Positions 47,585 to 58,510 of a DNA stretch of 64,000 nt are shown here, piece by piece. Both the position numbers and the translations under genes were made by a program. Below the pieces are notes generated by a model that saw nothing but the letters and a program-made list of their open reading frames with translations, did no database searches and was not told the origin of the DNA. The DNA lies in NCBI RefSeq assembly GCF_033568475.1, contig NW_027331831.1:7130001-7194000 (forward strand), written 5' to 3'. Each line of letters begins with the position of its first letter. Position 1 is the stretch's first letter. The stretch is from Henckelia pumila. Its lineage: Eukaryota; Streptophyta; Magnoliopsida; Lamiales; Gesneriaceae.

Positions 47585-50500
47585 TTATAATTTACTGACC
47601 ATTTTCTGAGAAGTAGAGCTGTGATTCATGCATGGAGCTGCAACCTCGGCCACAAGAAAATGTGTCATGTTTTCTTCGGCAAAATCCCTCAGTTTGTTGA
47701 GCTCCGGCAAGACGATCTTCCCCAAGTCCGGCCTATCTTTCCTCCTCAGTTCTGCACAGTTTACAGCCAGCTTTGCCAAGGACAAGGCCTCTTCAAGAGG
47801 CCAATCAGGGACCGACGAATCGAGCATGGCGGCAAACGTCCCCTTCTCGATGGCCTGGCTGATGTGATGAGCTAAACCCATAGCTGGTTTTGCCGTCAGT
47901 ATCTGTAGAAGCACGATCCCTAGCGAATAAACGTCGGATTTCACACCGAGCATACCGGTCTGTTGATATTCAGGATCGATGTAGCTGAATGTTCCGGCTG
48001 TTGCTGTCATCCGGTATCGTGTTACATCATCGGCTATATTGGATGGGACGAGCCTCGCCAGCCCAACGTCGCTGATTTTGCTGACGTAGTTCTGGTCTAG
48101 AAGAATGTTCCCCGGTTTGAGATCACGGTGTACTAAAGGCTCTGGCTTGGTCTGGTGAAGGAAGTGCAGGGCCGTGGCTATCTCCGCGGCGATTTTGAAA
48201 CGAATGGGCCACGACAGGGCACGTTTAGTTCCTCTCCTCAAGAGACAATCGTCCAAGCTACCGCGGCCCATGTACTCGTATACTAGACAACCGTATTCAG
48301 GACATGCTCCTAGGAGGAGAACCAAATTTGGATGTCTCATGCAACTAAGTACTTCAACCTGAGTGACATTGGATCAGCAAAAGATAATTAATGGATCAAG
48401 AAAATCTTCCTTTGTTTTCAAAATTAGCTTCTTCAACTCTTACCTCTTGCTGAAATTGTGATCTTCCTTGGGCAGCATCAGGGTGTAAGACCTTAATCGC
48501 CACCTGCGTATGATCGAGGTAACACTTGTAGACTGGTCCATATCCACCTTCACCGATCTTACGCGACTCTGTGAAGTACTCTGTTGCCTCTTCAATTTCT
48601 TCAATGGAGTATCTTCTGTATCTCAATGTTGATATAGACATCGCCTTATCATTCTCATCCACGTCTTGAAGCGCTTTCATTTCGGCATCGACTCTCTTTT
48701 TGGATTCCATATCAGCAACTCTCTGAGCAGCCTGAGCCTTCTCCAATTCCTCTTTGCACTTAGCTCTCTCTTCTTCCGCAATCAGTCGCGCTGCTCCCTC
48801 TGCTAGCCGAGCTTCTTCTAGTCTTTGTTCTTCTTCTACTCTCCATTGGCGAAGCTCCACAGCCTGTTTCAAGAAATTAAATATAATGGTTTGCATATTA
48901 TGGGACTTTCTTTAATCTGTGATTCAGCTTTTGCCCTTGATCCAAACTTTAGTTTCAAAATCTAGAATAGCCCAAAGACTAATAATCCTACCTTTTGTTT
49001 TGCTGTTAAAGCTTCCCGACACGCCGTGCTATACATGTCCATAGTTTTTTGCAACTCAAGCTTCAGCCTTTTCATTTCAGATTCCACATCATCCTGAATT
49101 TTGCAATGGGAATACCATTGTATGAGACACCAAAATTAATGTGCAAATTTTTTGTCACCAAGAATCAAGAAAATGTAACTCACATTTTCAGCCGAGGACA
49201 TTGAAAATTCATTGAAAGAACCATATTCGCTCCCCTTAGTGCCCGAGTACATTGATCCAAGACTACTTTCTGAGCTGATGGACACTCGAGATGTTCGACC
49301 TGAATCTATGCAGTCGGAGATTACACTAGACATTCGATCCGTGCTTGGCCTATCGGAGCTTATGAATGATATATCAGTATCAGATTCTGTGAAATCCCCT
49401 AGCAACCTTCCAGCGTACCCTTTTCCTCTCGAAAACGGTGACCTGTGTCACATTGATGCCAGGAGTATAAAATTTGTCATCAAGATTTTGAATGATGCAT
49501 CAAATTATACAGGAGCAGGCACATACTTGACAAAAAAATGATTGAAAAAGTAAATTACTTGAATATTTCAGTGTCTGAAACTGCAAACTTGCTTGCCGTC
49601 CTTCTTTCTGCACATGTTCAGCATTTATCGCATTTTATCAAGCAAGAAATAAACTCAAATATCTGTAGTTATATCAAAAATTGATAACAGTAAATTAACC
49701 TATATTTTTAAATCACCTAGTAGCCCAAATATTATGTTTTGATCACTTTGTTATACCAGCTATAAGGCTGAACACTTGCCATTATCCATTTAGCTATAAC
49801 TAGTTATATATAACAGTATATAACTCAAGTCTTTTAAATCATTCAGCACTCCTGACGATATATTTCTATCACTGTCTTAGGCGAGGAAGGATTCCCTGCA
49901 GTGCACTGCAGAGTCGTTGGATCAAGTGGACACGGTGGTGCTGTGCGTTCGGTCATTCTGTGCACAACACCGGATCCAAAACCGTCTCAGATAGATGGTC
50001 ACACAAGATAGCAGGGAAAATTGTTTCTCGCGGTAGAGAAAAGAAAAGAACATTACGTATAACTCAGAAAAACTACGAACCTCTCATACTAGGCATACGC
50101 TTCAGATGCAAATCAGGGGACATGATATCACCATTAGCCTGCTCTTGCATTTGCAGAATTTGAGCTTTAAGTGGGGAAGTGAATGGTGCGAGACGAGAAG
50201 CATTCCTCACAAACGAGATCTTTGTTTTCGAGATAACATAAACAGTGCAGAAATCTGGTGCTGCTTTTGATACACAAGTAGGAACGTCTACCATTTTCAA
50301 CCGCCTGTAGGAAAATAAAAATGCTTGTCATTTAATAACTAGTCAAGAATGTTGCAAAATCATGCAAGCCTGACAAAGGACTATTTGTGTTTTTAAATCT
50401 CATGAGTATAGAAATTGAGAACCTTACTTGATAAATCCATGGCGGGATGCGCCAAGAACCATGTTTTCAATTGCAGCATGTGCAATGTACTCTGATATCC

Positions 50501-51147
50501 CTTTCACTATATCTGTGTCCTCTAGTATCACATCAAAGCATTGTATCTGTATAAGAAAATAACAAAAGATGCAATAATGTTAAAGATTGTGCAGATGCTA
50601 AAAAACTAGGCAACGGTTTCGGCTTACATCTTTTCGAGCACAAAAGCAATGGAAGGTGAGGAACAGCTCTTTGGTTTGATGGTCCAGAACATGATTATTG
50701 GCATTTGTGGCACCATTGTGATCATTACTATAATAGTTATTACCATCTGCATTTATATATAAGAAAGCAAAATGCTTATGCTTATTCATATAACTTAAAT
50801 CAGAAATAGTACTATTAAGCACACCATCAGGCAATTAACCTGGTGGGAAAGCATGGATGATGCACAAATCTAATAGAAACCAAGAAGAAATACACGAAAA
50901 TGCATGAATAACAAAATGAGACGACAGCGGATGGCCGACTATAAAACGATCACGTACTAGAAGCTGATGAAGATCTCTTGATGACATGAATCAATACAAT
51001 GGTTTGGCCTTTCTTAAGGAGATTCCCGATTGCCCATTTGAGTGCATGTTGGCTGGCTTTATCCTTATCTATGGCTAATGCAACCAGGCCGTTGCGGCCG
51101 CCCTTCCCGATGTTATTAGTACTCCCGTTCGGATTTGGAAGCCACAT
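47585..51147 (-). CDS. USP-domain protein kinase (U-box-less relative of PUB52/PUB35 kinases)
   Basis: Nine exons on the minus strand: 50958-51147, 50628-50746, 50428-50546, 50081-50304, 49559-49607, 49184-49442, 48992-49093, 48444-48863 and 47585-48358. They splice in phase to about 678 residues. The N-terminus is a universal-stress-protein-like domain (GLVALAIDKDKASQHALKWA). A Ser-rich linker follows, then a charged coiled coil (VEEEQRLEEARLAEGAARLI). The kinase domain has GEGGYGPVYK, VAIKVL, VHRDLKPGNILLD and TAGTFSYIDPEY. The DFG motif reads SDVG, which I recall as usual in this family. The protein stops soon after the kinase domain, so no U-box is present. Relatives are called protein kinases with an adenine-nucleotide alpha-hydrolase-like domain. 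The substrate is unknown. Confidence 0.9.
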
Positions 51148-52414
51148 TTTTTCCCATGCATAATGTGCACAGAGTCCTCAGTTTCTCTCCACAAACAGAA
51201 AAAAGAAAAAAAGTTTCTTAAAGTTGATGAGAATTGGGTACGTGTTTTTATTGGTTGAGATGTTTGAAACCATTTAAAGAGAGAGAGGCCAAGCATTCTT
51301 GACTCTAGTTTGACGGTTGATTACTATAAATAGGAATGGACTATTGGTCTTGTTTTCCTTGTAAAAAAAAAAATTCAGATTTCTCCATTGAATTGTAAAA
51401 TTTTCTTCCCACCAGAAATGCCCCAACACGAGTACTCAATCATTGTCGATGTGGTGTGCATGCATCAATATTGAGTATATGCAAAAGTTTAATAATATTA
51501 TATTGGAGTAATATTGCTTTGTTTTTATTCATTTTTATATAAAAATAAATGGTATGATGAGAATTGATAATTTGGAAAAGAAAATTGGCATGTTTTAAAG
51601 ACCAAGAATAGTTGGTATGAGCTAGTCTATACTACAGGGCAGATGCATCATTTTTTTCTATAGATGTTCGCGTAAAATCACGCTAAAAAATAGAAAAAAA
51701 ATTACTGATGAGGTCCACGTGTTTTTTTTTTCCAGTGAAGTGTTCAAGCGAATATCTGGTGTGTTGAGACTTGAGAGTAATGTTTGCACGAACATTTGAA
51801 AAAAAAACATTAAAATAGAGTATTTTTTTTGATGTAGCATAAGTCTCTAGTTAGTATAGGGTTTTGAATCTTGATACATATGTTATAGGCCCACTTTAAC
51901 GGGTATTTGTAGGACCGACGAATTGGACTTCAAGATGGATGGGTTGACTCATAACCCGTTGTGAGAGACGGGTCTGGATTTTACCAACTCAATCCATTTA
52001 TTTTATTTGGCCGAACCATGCGTGCTTTGTCCATTTTGAGTTGAATTTAGCGGGGGGCAGGGTGGCCCACATTTTGGGGGGGGGGGGGGGGGGTGATGAG
52101 TCCATCCCATTTTGAAAGCTCTAAATGTTTGTAATGCAAAAAATATATATGTGCAAATTTAAGAATAATGAAATGTGTAGTTTCAAAGTAGGATAATGTC
52201 ATTAATTATATATCTTCTGTTTAATTAAAATATGCAGAATATTAGCGGGAATTTCTGATATTGTTTCTGATATAGTTTCAAAACAGGCACGTACATTTGA
52301 TTTCAAGTTTCTGTACGTAATTTTGAAATGACACAGTTTCTTTGTATCATGATCCTTTGTTTCTGGAAATTTTTCGACGTTTCAATAAACTTATTTTCAA
52401 GTCTATAATTGGGT
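51148..52414. other. Intergenic region between USP-kinase and WAP genes
   Basis: Holds the USP-kinase promoter at its left end and the 3' UTR of the WAP gene at its right end. A G-rich cluster lies at about 52051-52093. No coding sequence was recognised. Confidence 0.5.
52051..52093 (+). other. G-rich cluster with an 18-G run
   Basis: CGGGGGGCAGGGTGG, a short gap, then 18 consecutive Gs. At least four G-runs of three or more lie in under 45 bases, so G-quadruplex formation is plausible. Long G runs are also prone to sequencing and assembly error. Confidence 0.6.
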
Positions 52415-55329
52415 TTAGAAGAAGCTAGCTCCATAATTTTCCAACTCTTTCTTGATCAGCTTCAAGATTTCGAAAACCTGTATGCATTCGAACTTACTTG
52501 AGAAGAAACTTATTGTTTGATCCGTGCAATTTTGGGGACAAACATAATTAAGGTTGTAATTAGTTGTAAAAAAAGATGACACTAACCTCAAAGTAGTGAG
52601 ACAAAACAACGGCATGTTGATTCAATTCAATGTATATCCTCTCAAGCAGGCATAAGTGGGCTTCCACTTGATCACCAAGTAAATCAACCTGCAAACACAA
52701 TCAATGTATTACGCATATTTTATCCATGATATACATTTTGTGTGAGAAAACAGACATCTTCTTGGTCATTTTAGGACATGCTTGTGATAATGTTTCAGTT
52801 TAGTACAAATACCTCAGATTCAGCTAGTTTCAAGTTGTGACATCTCAATATGAAAGCCTTCTTGTAGAGCAACTTTCTTGTTCTGATACGAGACACGGGC
52901 TCGATTAGTTCGCCCACCCGCCGGTTCAATTCTTCCAGCCTGAATACAACTAGAGAGTTCAAATTTCATGTCTCACTGTCAAATGTCTTAACACTAATTG
53001 ATGTACTTCATGTAATAGGTAGAATACTTAGATATGAGTACCTAAAGCATTTATTCTCTAGATTTTCGTGTACGCTGCACTCCACGTTCGCCAGTACTTG
53101 CTGAAACCGAATGATGGGAGCCAGAACTTCATCAGATGGATCATTCTGTTCGTGTTTATAGTCCGGTGAGTTGTTTAGTCGTCGTTCCACTGGATGATAA
53201 CAACCATCTCCCAAATCATCAGATGCTTCCAAACTTTGTTCTAAATCCACTAACAACTCCTTGCTTGTATGCAATTGTCTCAGAGCTTTCCCTAGCTTAT
53301 CGCTCACTGAATTGAGTGTACTTTCATCATCGTTCAACAACCATTCGATGGCGTTTCGTTCATCCATTTCTTCACAGTTTGATATAACAAGGTCATGATT
53401 TTCACTATGTTTCTTTATTTCAGAACTTGCTCTTAGCATCAAGTCTTCCTCTGCTTCCAAACATTTTGATAATGAATAGAGCTTTCGAGTTAAGCTCTCC
53501 CCTCCTTCGGTTTCGAATTTGTTGAAACGTGGAGTACCTCCTGCTGTCTTCCTTGAATGAGGTGTACCTTCTTGAAAACTGTTTTGCTTTATTGCTTCTG
53601 ATATTTCTTGTAAATCTTTCATGGCCTCAACAAAAAGTAACTGATATATATCATCTTTTATTTGACTCTCAAGTGCATATGCCTCGTTTTCCAACTTGAG
53701 AGTTTCGGCCATCTCTTTTAAGAAAACCACATAAACATCCTCCTTCAACTGGCTTTCTACCGCCTCTCGAAAACTCGGATTTTCTAGATCATCGCCATCA
53801 TTTTTTGTTAATCTCTCAGTATCTATAAAACACATCTCACTGCTAATATCTTTCACTATACCTTGAAAAAGAAGCCGATAGGTATCTTCCATTAGTGTTA
53901 TTTGTAAACACAAGCCATCTCTCTCTTCCTCTAACTTTTCAGCAGGACTCAAAGTGTGCTTCAACAATCTCGTGTCTGGCATTGGGATGATCGTTCTCTT
54001 CTCTTGATTGTCGTCTTCCTTCGTTCTTTTATCAAAATCGCAGTTCCTTTCCAAAAGGCTATCTGCATTTTTCAAAGCATCTTGTATTCCATTTTCAAAT
54101 CCATCATTTTCCTTGTGTTTCTCAGACAAAGATGCAGAACCTTTTCTTTCAAGAACTTCCCTTCTCAGCCAATTCCATTCCAGGTTCTGTTTTCTTATGA
54201 TCGACTCATGATTCTTCACCATCTTTCCTACATAGTTGTGTCTGTCAAATTTGGCATCCACCTCAAGCTTATTATCTTCACTCATATTATCAGGTAGAGG
54301 TTCCGAATTCGCTCTTACTAACACGCTAAAAGACTCCGAATTCTCTTGCATATCTGGTGCTTTCTCATGTACACCATGATGAAAGGTTTGCACTTGATTG
54401 AGGCTGGTGAACCAATTGTCCTTCAAGAAACCAACTTTTTTCCCCATTTCTGCGTCGAAACTCAGTCGGATATCGCTTATGAAACCTTTCACCAAAACAA
54501 ACTCCACATCTTTCTCTATTCCACACCTCCACTGTTTCTCCAAGGGGAGAACCTCAGCGCTCTGCATCTTTCCAAAAGCAAGATCCAACGTTTCCTTCAA
54601 GATATCGATATCGGAGCTCATCCGCCGGATCAGTATGTTCTGATTAGGCCTTGCTAACCCACTCTTCAACTTTATCTTCGAAAACCTGTCCATCCCGGAA
54701 TAGTTTTCCATCTCAGAACCCGAATTTTCGCTTGTTTCATTGTACAAGAAGTCGAAACTAAGATCCGGGCTCGAAACATTGGACGTTCTCTTCTTTGTTT
54801 CACTGGTTAAACACTTCTCCTCATCCTCAAGTTTCTGCTTTATGCTCCACATCTGCTGATCCACTGAACTTTTCAATTCTGAGATGTCTCCTTGTGCATT
54901 TCCATTCTTCAATCCTTCGGGCTCTAGCTTCTCATACACATTAACTAACTCCCTTTCTTTCAATTCAAGTGCATGCCGGAGTTTCGACTCGTTCACAGAT
55001 CTCTGCATCAGCTCCTTATCCTTTTCGACTATAAGACGTTTCATGTCCTGGATCCTGCCCTTGAGCCAGTGTCGGATTTCTACCAAGTCTGAGAGGATTT
55101 TGTCACAGCTTCCCTCAAGAATGTCCATCTCCTCCTGTACAATATTCAGGCCACCCTCCACTAAGATAGCCGCCAGCTCGTAAAACGTCGATCTTTCGTG
55201 TAAGAACTCGATAGGCCCGTCCTTGGACTGCACTTTTTCATGAGCTTTATCCATTGCTGCTCTAAGAATCTTCATCACTATCGAGTCGGCACTCGATTTG
55301 CAGTTAATCTGACCAAATATATCATCCAT
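52415..55329 (-). CDS. WAP: WPP-domain-associated protein (WAP-like coiled-coil protein)
   Basis: Four exons, 53042-55329, 52813-52939, 52587-52688 and 52415-52477, splice in phase to about 859 residues. The N-terminus MDDIFGQINCKSSADSIVMK and the segment FYELAAILVEGGLNIVQEEM match the tomato/Arabidopsis WPP-domain-associated protein. Most of the protein is charged and predicted coiled coil (for example IRRMSSDIDILKETLDLAFG and VYVVFLKEMAETLKLENEAY). The short downstream exons encode a conserved helical C-terminus ending in LIKKELENYGASFF. WAP binds the WPP domain of MAF1 and similar nuclear-envelope/Golgi proteins; that partner is taken from the family. The large first exon followed by three small ones is consistent with one intact gene. 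Confidence 0.88.
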
Positions 55330-56314
55330 GAATGAGTGTATTAAGCAATATTCACTCCATACATGAAGATGCTTGTGCCAACAGTATCAGAACCAAATGA
55401 CTTGTCACTTGAATTGTGGATCAAAAATAGACCAATTCCAAGAAGTTGTAGGATCCAAAGGTTCAGGTCGATCCAATATAAAATGCCAGGAATTCTGATC
55501 AAAGAATACTTTATCATCTAATCCAAATACTCTCTTAGATTTAACGTTACTACTCTTATTTTAACACGAAGTAATATATGAAACATAATAAATATTTTTA
55601 CTCTGCTCCATGTAGGCTGCGACACCCATTACTATTTCTCTAGTAGTGTACACATTATAATCATAATTATAATTTGTAGATTATTGTATAGGCTATAGCC
55701 GTGGAAACTTCAGTGTCTTTTTGTGCAATGTTTGGATCGGAAACTTAAAATGAAAAGGCTTTCTTCATATTTATGTTGGAAAAAAGAGTCAAATTCATTT
55801 TGATGGATCCAACTAATCAGGTATGGTTGATAAACGTATCAAAATAGGTTAACGGAACAGTTTTTTTTTCTTTTTTTTTTTAAGAAATTACAAACTCAAA
55901 ATATTTATTTTTGTGGTAGGGAGAATCAGTCGACCCACAATCCATCGTTACGTAGACTAATTCATTTTGACATATATAATGGAAGAAACACGATGGACAA
56001 TTAAGTTCAAAAGTGACAAGTGAAAGCAATAATTCGTTCAAGTATACTTTTTTTCTTTTTTTTTTTGAAACGTTTTAAGTATAATTATTCAAAGTAGTTT
56101 TACAATGTTTTGAATGTTGTTCCTTCCCAAAAATATAATAGTCATCCTGATTTCTGTCAATCTCAATACATGGTTCAAAGGTTGTTGGGCGAGATATCCA
56201 AAGCCCAATAGCATAGCACTTAATTACTAGAGAATCTTTCACCTAAATTCGTAGACGAAAATAATAAATATGGGAAGAAATTGTAAATGTAAATAAAATA
56301 TTTGCTTTCATTTA
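55330..56314. other. WAP upstream region and intergenic DNA
   Basis: The left 150 bases should hold the WAP 5' UTR and promoter. The remainder is AT-rich with two poly-T runs and no recognised gene. Confidence 0.45.
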
Positions 56315-56701
56315 ATAAACAAACCTATCTCAGTTGTATATGGTGAACATCTAGCAATTCGTCAGGGTGTCAAGCTAATATTTGATCAACGATTTAGTAA
56401 TGTTCAGGTGGCGTCCGACTCACTAGTGGCACTGCAAGTAGTCATGACCTCTAGTGATGATATGGGCTATGCAGGTGTTTGTGCATCGGAGATTAATGAT
56501 CTGATAAAGGAATCAGTTATCTCAGAAATTATTCATGAACCTAGATCGGCGAATCATGCCGCTCATTCTCTTGCTGTTTTTTCTTCTTCCTCCCCTCCAC
56601 CCTTCGCTTGGGTGAATGGTGAATTTTCTTATTGGTTGGGATTTATCTTAACTAGTAAAATGATGTGCTTGTGCACAATAACAATCAATGTGATTTTATG
56701 A
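56315..56701 (+). pseudogene. RNase H (RVT_3-type) fragment, probably from a LINE
   Basis: An open stretch of about 128 codons reads VYGEHLAIRQGVKLIFDQ near its start, then ASDSLVALQVV, the Asp-containing RNase H strand, and HEPRSANHAAHSLAVF and FAWVNGEF at the end. This is the RNase H-like domain found at the C-terminus of plant non-LTR reverse transcriptases and in stray plant genes of the same type. The first catalytic strand (a D.G pattern) and any reverse transcriptase part are not seen upstream, and no credible start codon begins it. It is most simply a 5'-truncated LINE relic. Confidence 0.7.
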
Positions 56702-56712
56702 GAGAAGTTATA

Positions 56713-56973
56713 CTCCATCCGTCCCATATATAATGTCTTCTTTGGATTTTCACACAAATTAAGAAAAATGTATTGGGAAAGAAAATTTTATATAAATTTC
56801 CTATTTTATCCCTATTTAATGTATTAAAAAATGATTGCACAATTTTCAAAGTGTAGTTAATAGGGGTATATTAGTAAAGAAGTGTAAAAAAAAATTACTA
56901 AATATGGTATATGACTATATATTTGGGACAAATAAAAAAGGAAACATGGACAATATAATTGGGACGGAGGGAG
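56713..56973. mobile_element. Stowaway-type MITE (Tc1/mariner)
   Basis: The left end CTCCATCCGTCCCA and the right end TGGGACGGAGGGAG are near-perfect inverted repeats of the plant Stowaway consensus. The element is flanked on both sides by the TA target dinucleotide. Length is 261 bp and it is non-coding. Confidence 0.92.
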
Positions 56974-56975
56974 TA

Positions 56976-57193
56976 TTTTAGATGAGAGAAGTTATATTTA
57001 GTGGGGGGAGGAGTGCACAATAACAATCAACATGATTTTATGAGAGAAGTTATATTTTAGATGAGATAAGTTATATTTAGTGGGAGAGTGGATAGTTAGC
57101 CTACATGTAAAAAAAAATGAGAAAGGAGAGGTAAAATGAGAAAGAAAAGATGGTATCCTCAAGAAACAGTTTTTTTAGTATGTTCAACTATTA
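56976..57193. other. Short spacer with a direct duplication
   Basis: GTGCACAATAACAATCAA, followed a few bases later by GATTTTATGAGAGAAG, occurs at 56673 and again near 57014, on either side of the Stowaway MITE. Several further ATGAGA(GA)AGTTATATTT copies follow. No gene is present. Confidence 0.6.
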
Positions 57194-57509
57194 CTAGCAT
57201 AATCGCGCACACACGTTGCGTGTGTATAAAATCATATAATATATTTAATATTGTATGTTATAATTAAATATTATTTTTTCGATAATATTTAAATTTTTTC
57301 ATTTATAAAATAATAAAAAAAATTTAAAATTTATTTATCAATTTATCTTATCTAAAATATTTAGTTGAGAAAAATATGAAAATTTGAAATATCGAAATTT
57401 AAAAAAAAACAAATAAAATTAAAATGTAATATTTACATCACATAAGGGCAAGAGCAATTTCGGCAAATAAAAAGATGATGTGGGGAGATTTTTTATATAT
57501 AGAGAGAGA
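57194..57509 (-). mobile_element. Short non-autonomous Helitron
   Basis: Read on the minus strand, the 3' end shows a 7-bp hairpin ACACACG-CAA-CGTGTGT, then GCGCGATTATGCTAG. The 5' end begins TCTCTCTATATATAAAAAAT. Host A and T flank as expected for Helitron insertion. Length is about 316 bp, AT-rich and non-coding. Confidence 0.75.
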
Positions 57510-57864
57510 TAAAATAGTAGAGATAAAATGTTCACAATTTTGCCTTTAAAATATTGTGCTAATGAATTTTATTCATCAATTATCGTTATACTCAATCAAA
57601 TTTTGATGTCAAATAAAATATAACTTTTTCAGTTATAACTAGAAATAGAATCATATCATTCTTGAATCCTAGGAAATCTATTTCTTTGTTGATATTCAAC
57701 GAAAGATACAATATAAACAACATGAAATTTAGATAAAAACTAATTCACATAAATTCTAACGAAACGGTATCACGGATCAATTTTGTAGGAAAATTTTGTA
57801 AGAATGTTCCGAGTCGATTAGTCTCACGGGCGTAGATCAATGAACCGTCTCACAAAATGCCATC
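57510..57864. other. 3' flank of the LFS-like gene
   Basis: AT-rich sequence that should hold the 3' UTR of the LFS-like gene at its right end. Near the gene, GAGTCGATTAGTCTCACGG resembles GGATCGATCAGTCTCATCG inside the coding end, a small local repeat. No gene. Confidence 0.45.
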
Positions 57865-58410
57865 TCACGATTGTAAACATGCTTCGGATCGATCAGTCTC
57901 ATCGAATGGTCGTTCTTGGCCAACTTTTTCAAAAGCTTTCTCAATTTTCTCCGCCATCCCTAGAAGAGTAAGCTCGAGATAATTAGCCATATCCTGGAGA
58001 CTCATCCCTTCCACCGGATCAGCCAAGAAGGACCATTCGATGAAGCAACCATGCAGATCATCCTCACCGTCCATCGGGATGACCTTCATCGTTGACTTAT
58101 AATTACCAGTGATCCCCATGTTATTCTCCAAAACTTCATAGCTCAAACACCTGGCGATTGGATCAACGGCGACCAACTTCTCGTGGCACCACCTCACAAC
58201 CACTCCGCCGCCGTCCGTGGCGGCGCAGTACCGGACTAGGCCGGGCTCCCCGTCGGACCCTTCGAGCTTGTAGCACGTGTCAATGGTCGGCAGCCATTTG
58301 TGGAAGCTGCAGAAATCCTCTACGAGCGGCCACACCTCTTCCACCGTGGGCTTGCTTAATTTTGCTGTGGATTTGGCTTCCCATTTCGGAGGATCCTCTT
58401 CTTTCGACAT
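57865..58410 (-). CDS. Lachrymatory-factor-synthase-like protein (START/Bet v 1 superfamily)
   Basis: An intronless gene of 181 codons. The sequence opens MSKEEDPPKWEAKSTAKLSK and contains VWPLVEDFCSFHKWLPTIDT and GLVRYCA, features of plant LFS-like polyketide cyclase/lipid-transport proteins. In onion LFS the catalytic Arg71 and Glu88 are 17 residues apart; here Arg60 and Glu77 have the same spacing in matching context, so the pocket chemistry could be kept. The biological substrate in non-Allium plants is unknown. The family is distantly related to PYR/PYL abscisic acid receptors, but the gate and latch loops are not evident, so an ABA receptor is unlikely. The C-terminal extension after EKAFEKVGQERPF is probably unstructured. 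Confidence 0.88.
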   Translation of the reverse strand: MSKEEDPPKWEAKSTAKLSKPTVEEVWPLVEDFCSFHKWLPTIDTCYKLEGSDGEPGLVRYCAATDGGGVVVRWCHEKLVAVDPIARCLSYEVLENNMGITGNYKSTMKVIPMDGEDDLHGCFIEWSFLADPVEGMSLQDMANYLELTLLGMAEKIEKAFEKVGQERPFDETDRSEACLQS

Positions 58411-58496
58411 TAAAATTTGCAGACAAGAAAAAAAAAATTGGATCGATGCAAAGATCGGATTTTTCTAATGTTACACAGAGTGTAAGAAGATTATAG

Positions 58497-58510
58497 TGAG
58501 CTATATTTTT
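58497..58510 (-). promoter_or_regulatory. Possible TATA box of the LFS-like gene
   Basis: On the minus strand GGAAAAATATAGCTC lies about 95 bp upstream of the ATG. Spacing and composition allow a TATA role. The region is AT-rich, so the evidence is weak. Confidence 0.3.

Noticed and set aside
53956-55183. Several plus-strand frames opposite the WAP coding exon
   Set aside because: Antisense shadows of a long coiled-coil exon; no recognisable domain.
58158-58496. Plus-strand Arg/Pro-rich frame opposite the LFS-like gene
   Set aside because: Shadow of a GC-richer coding exon.
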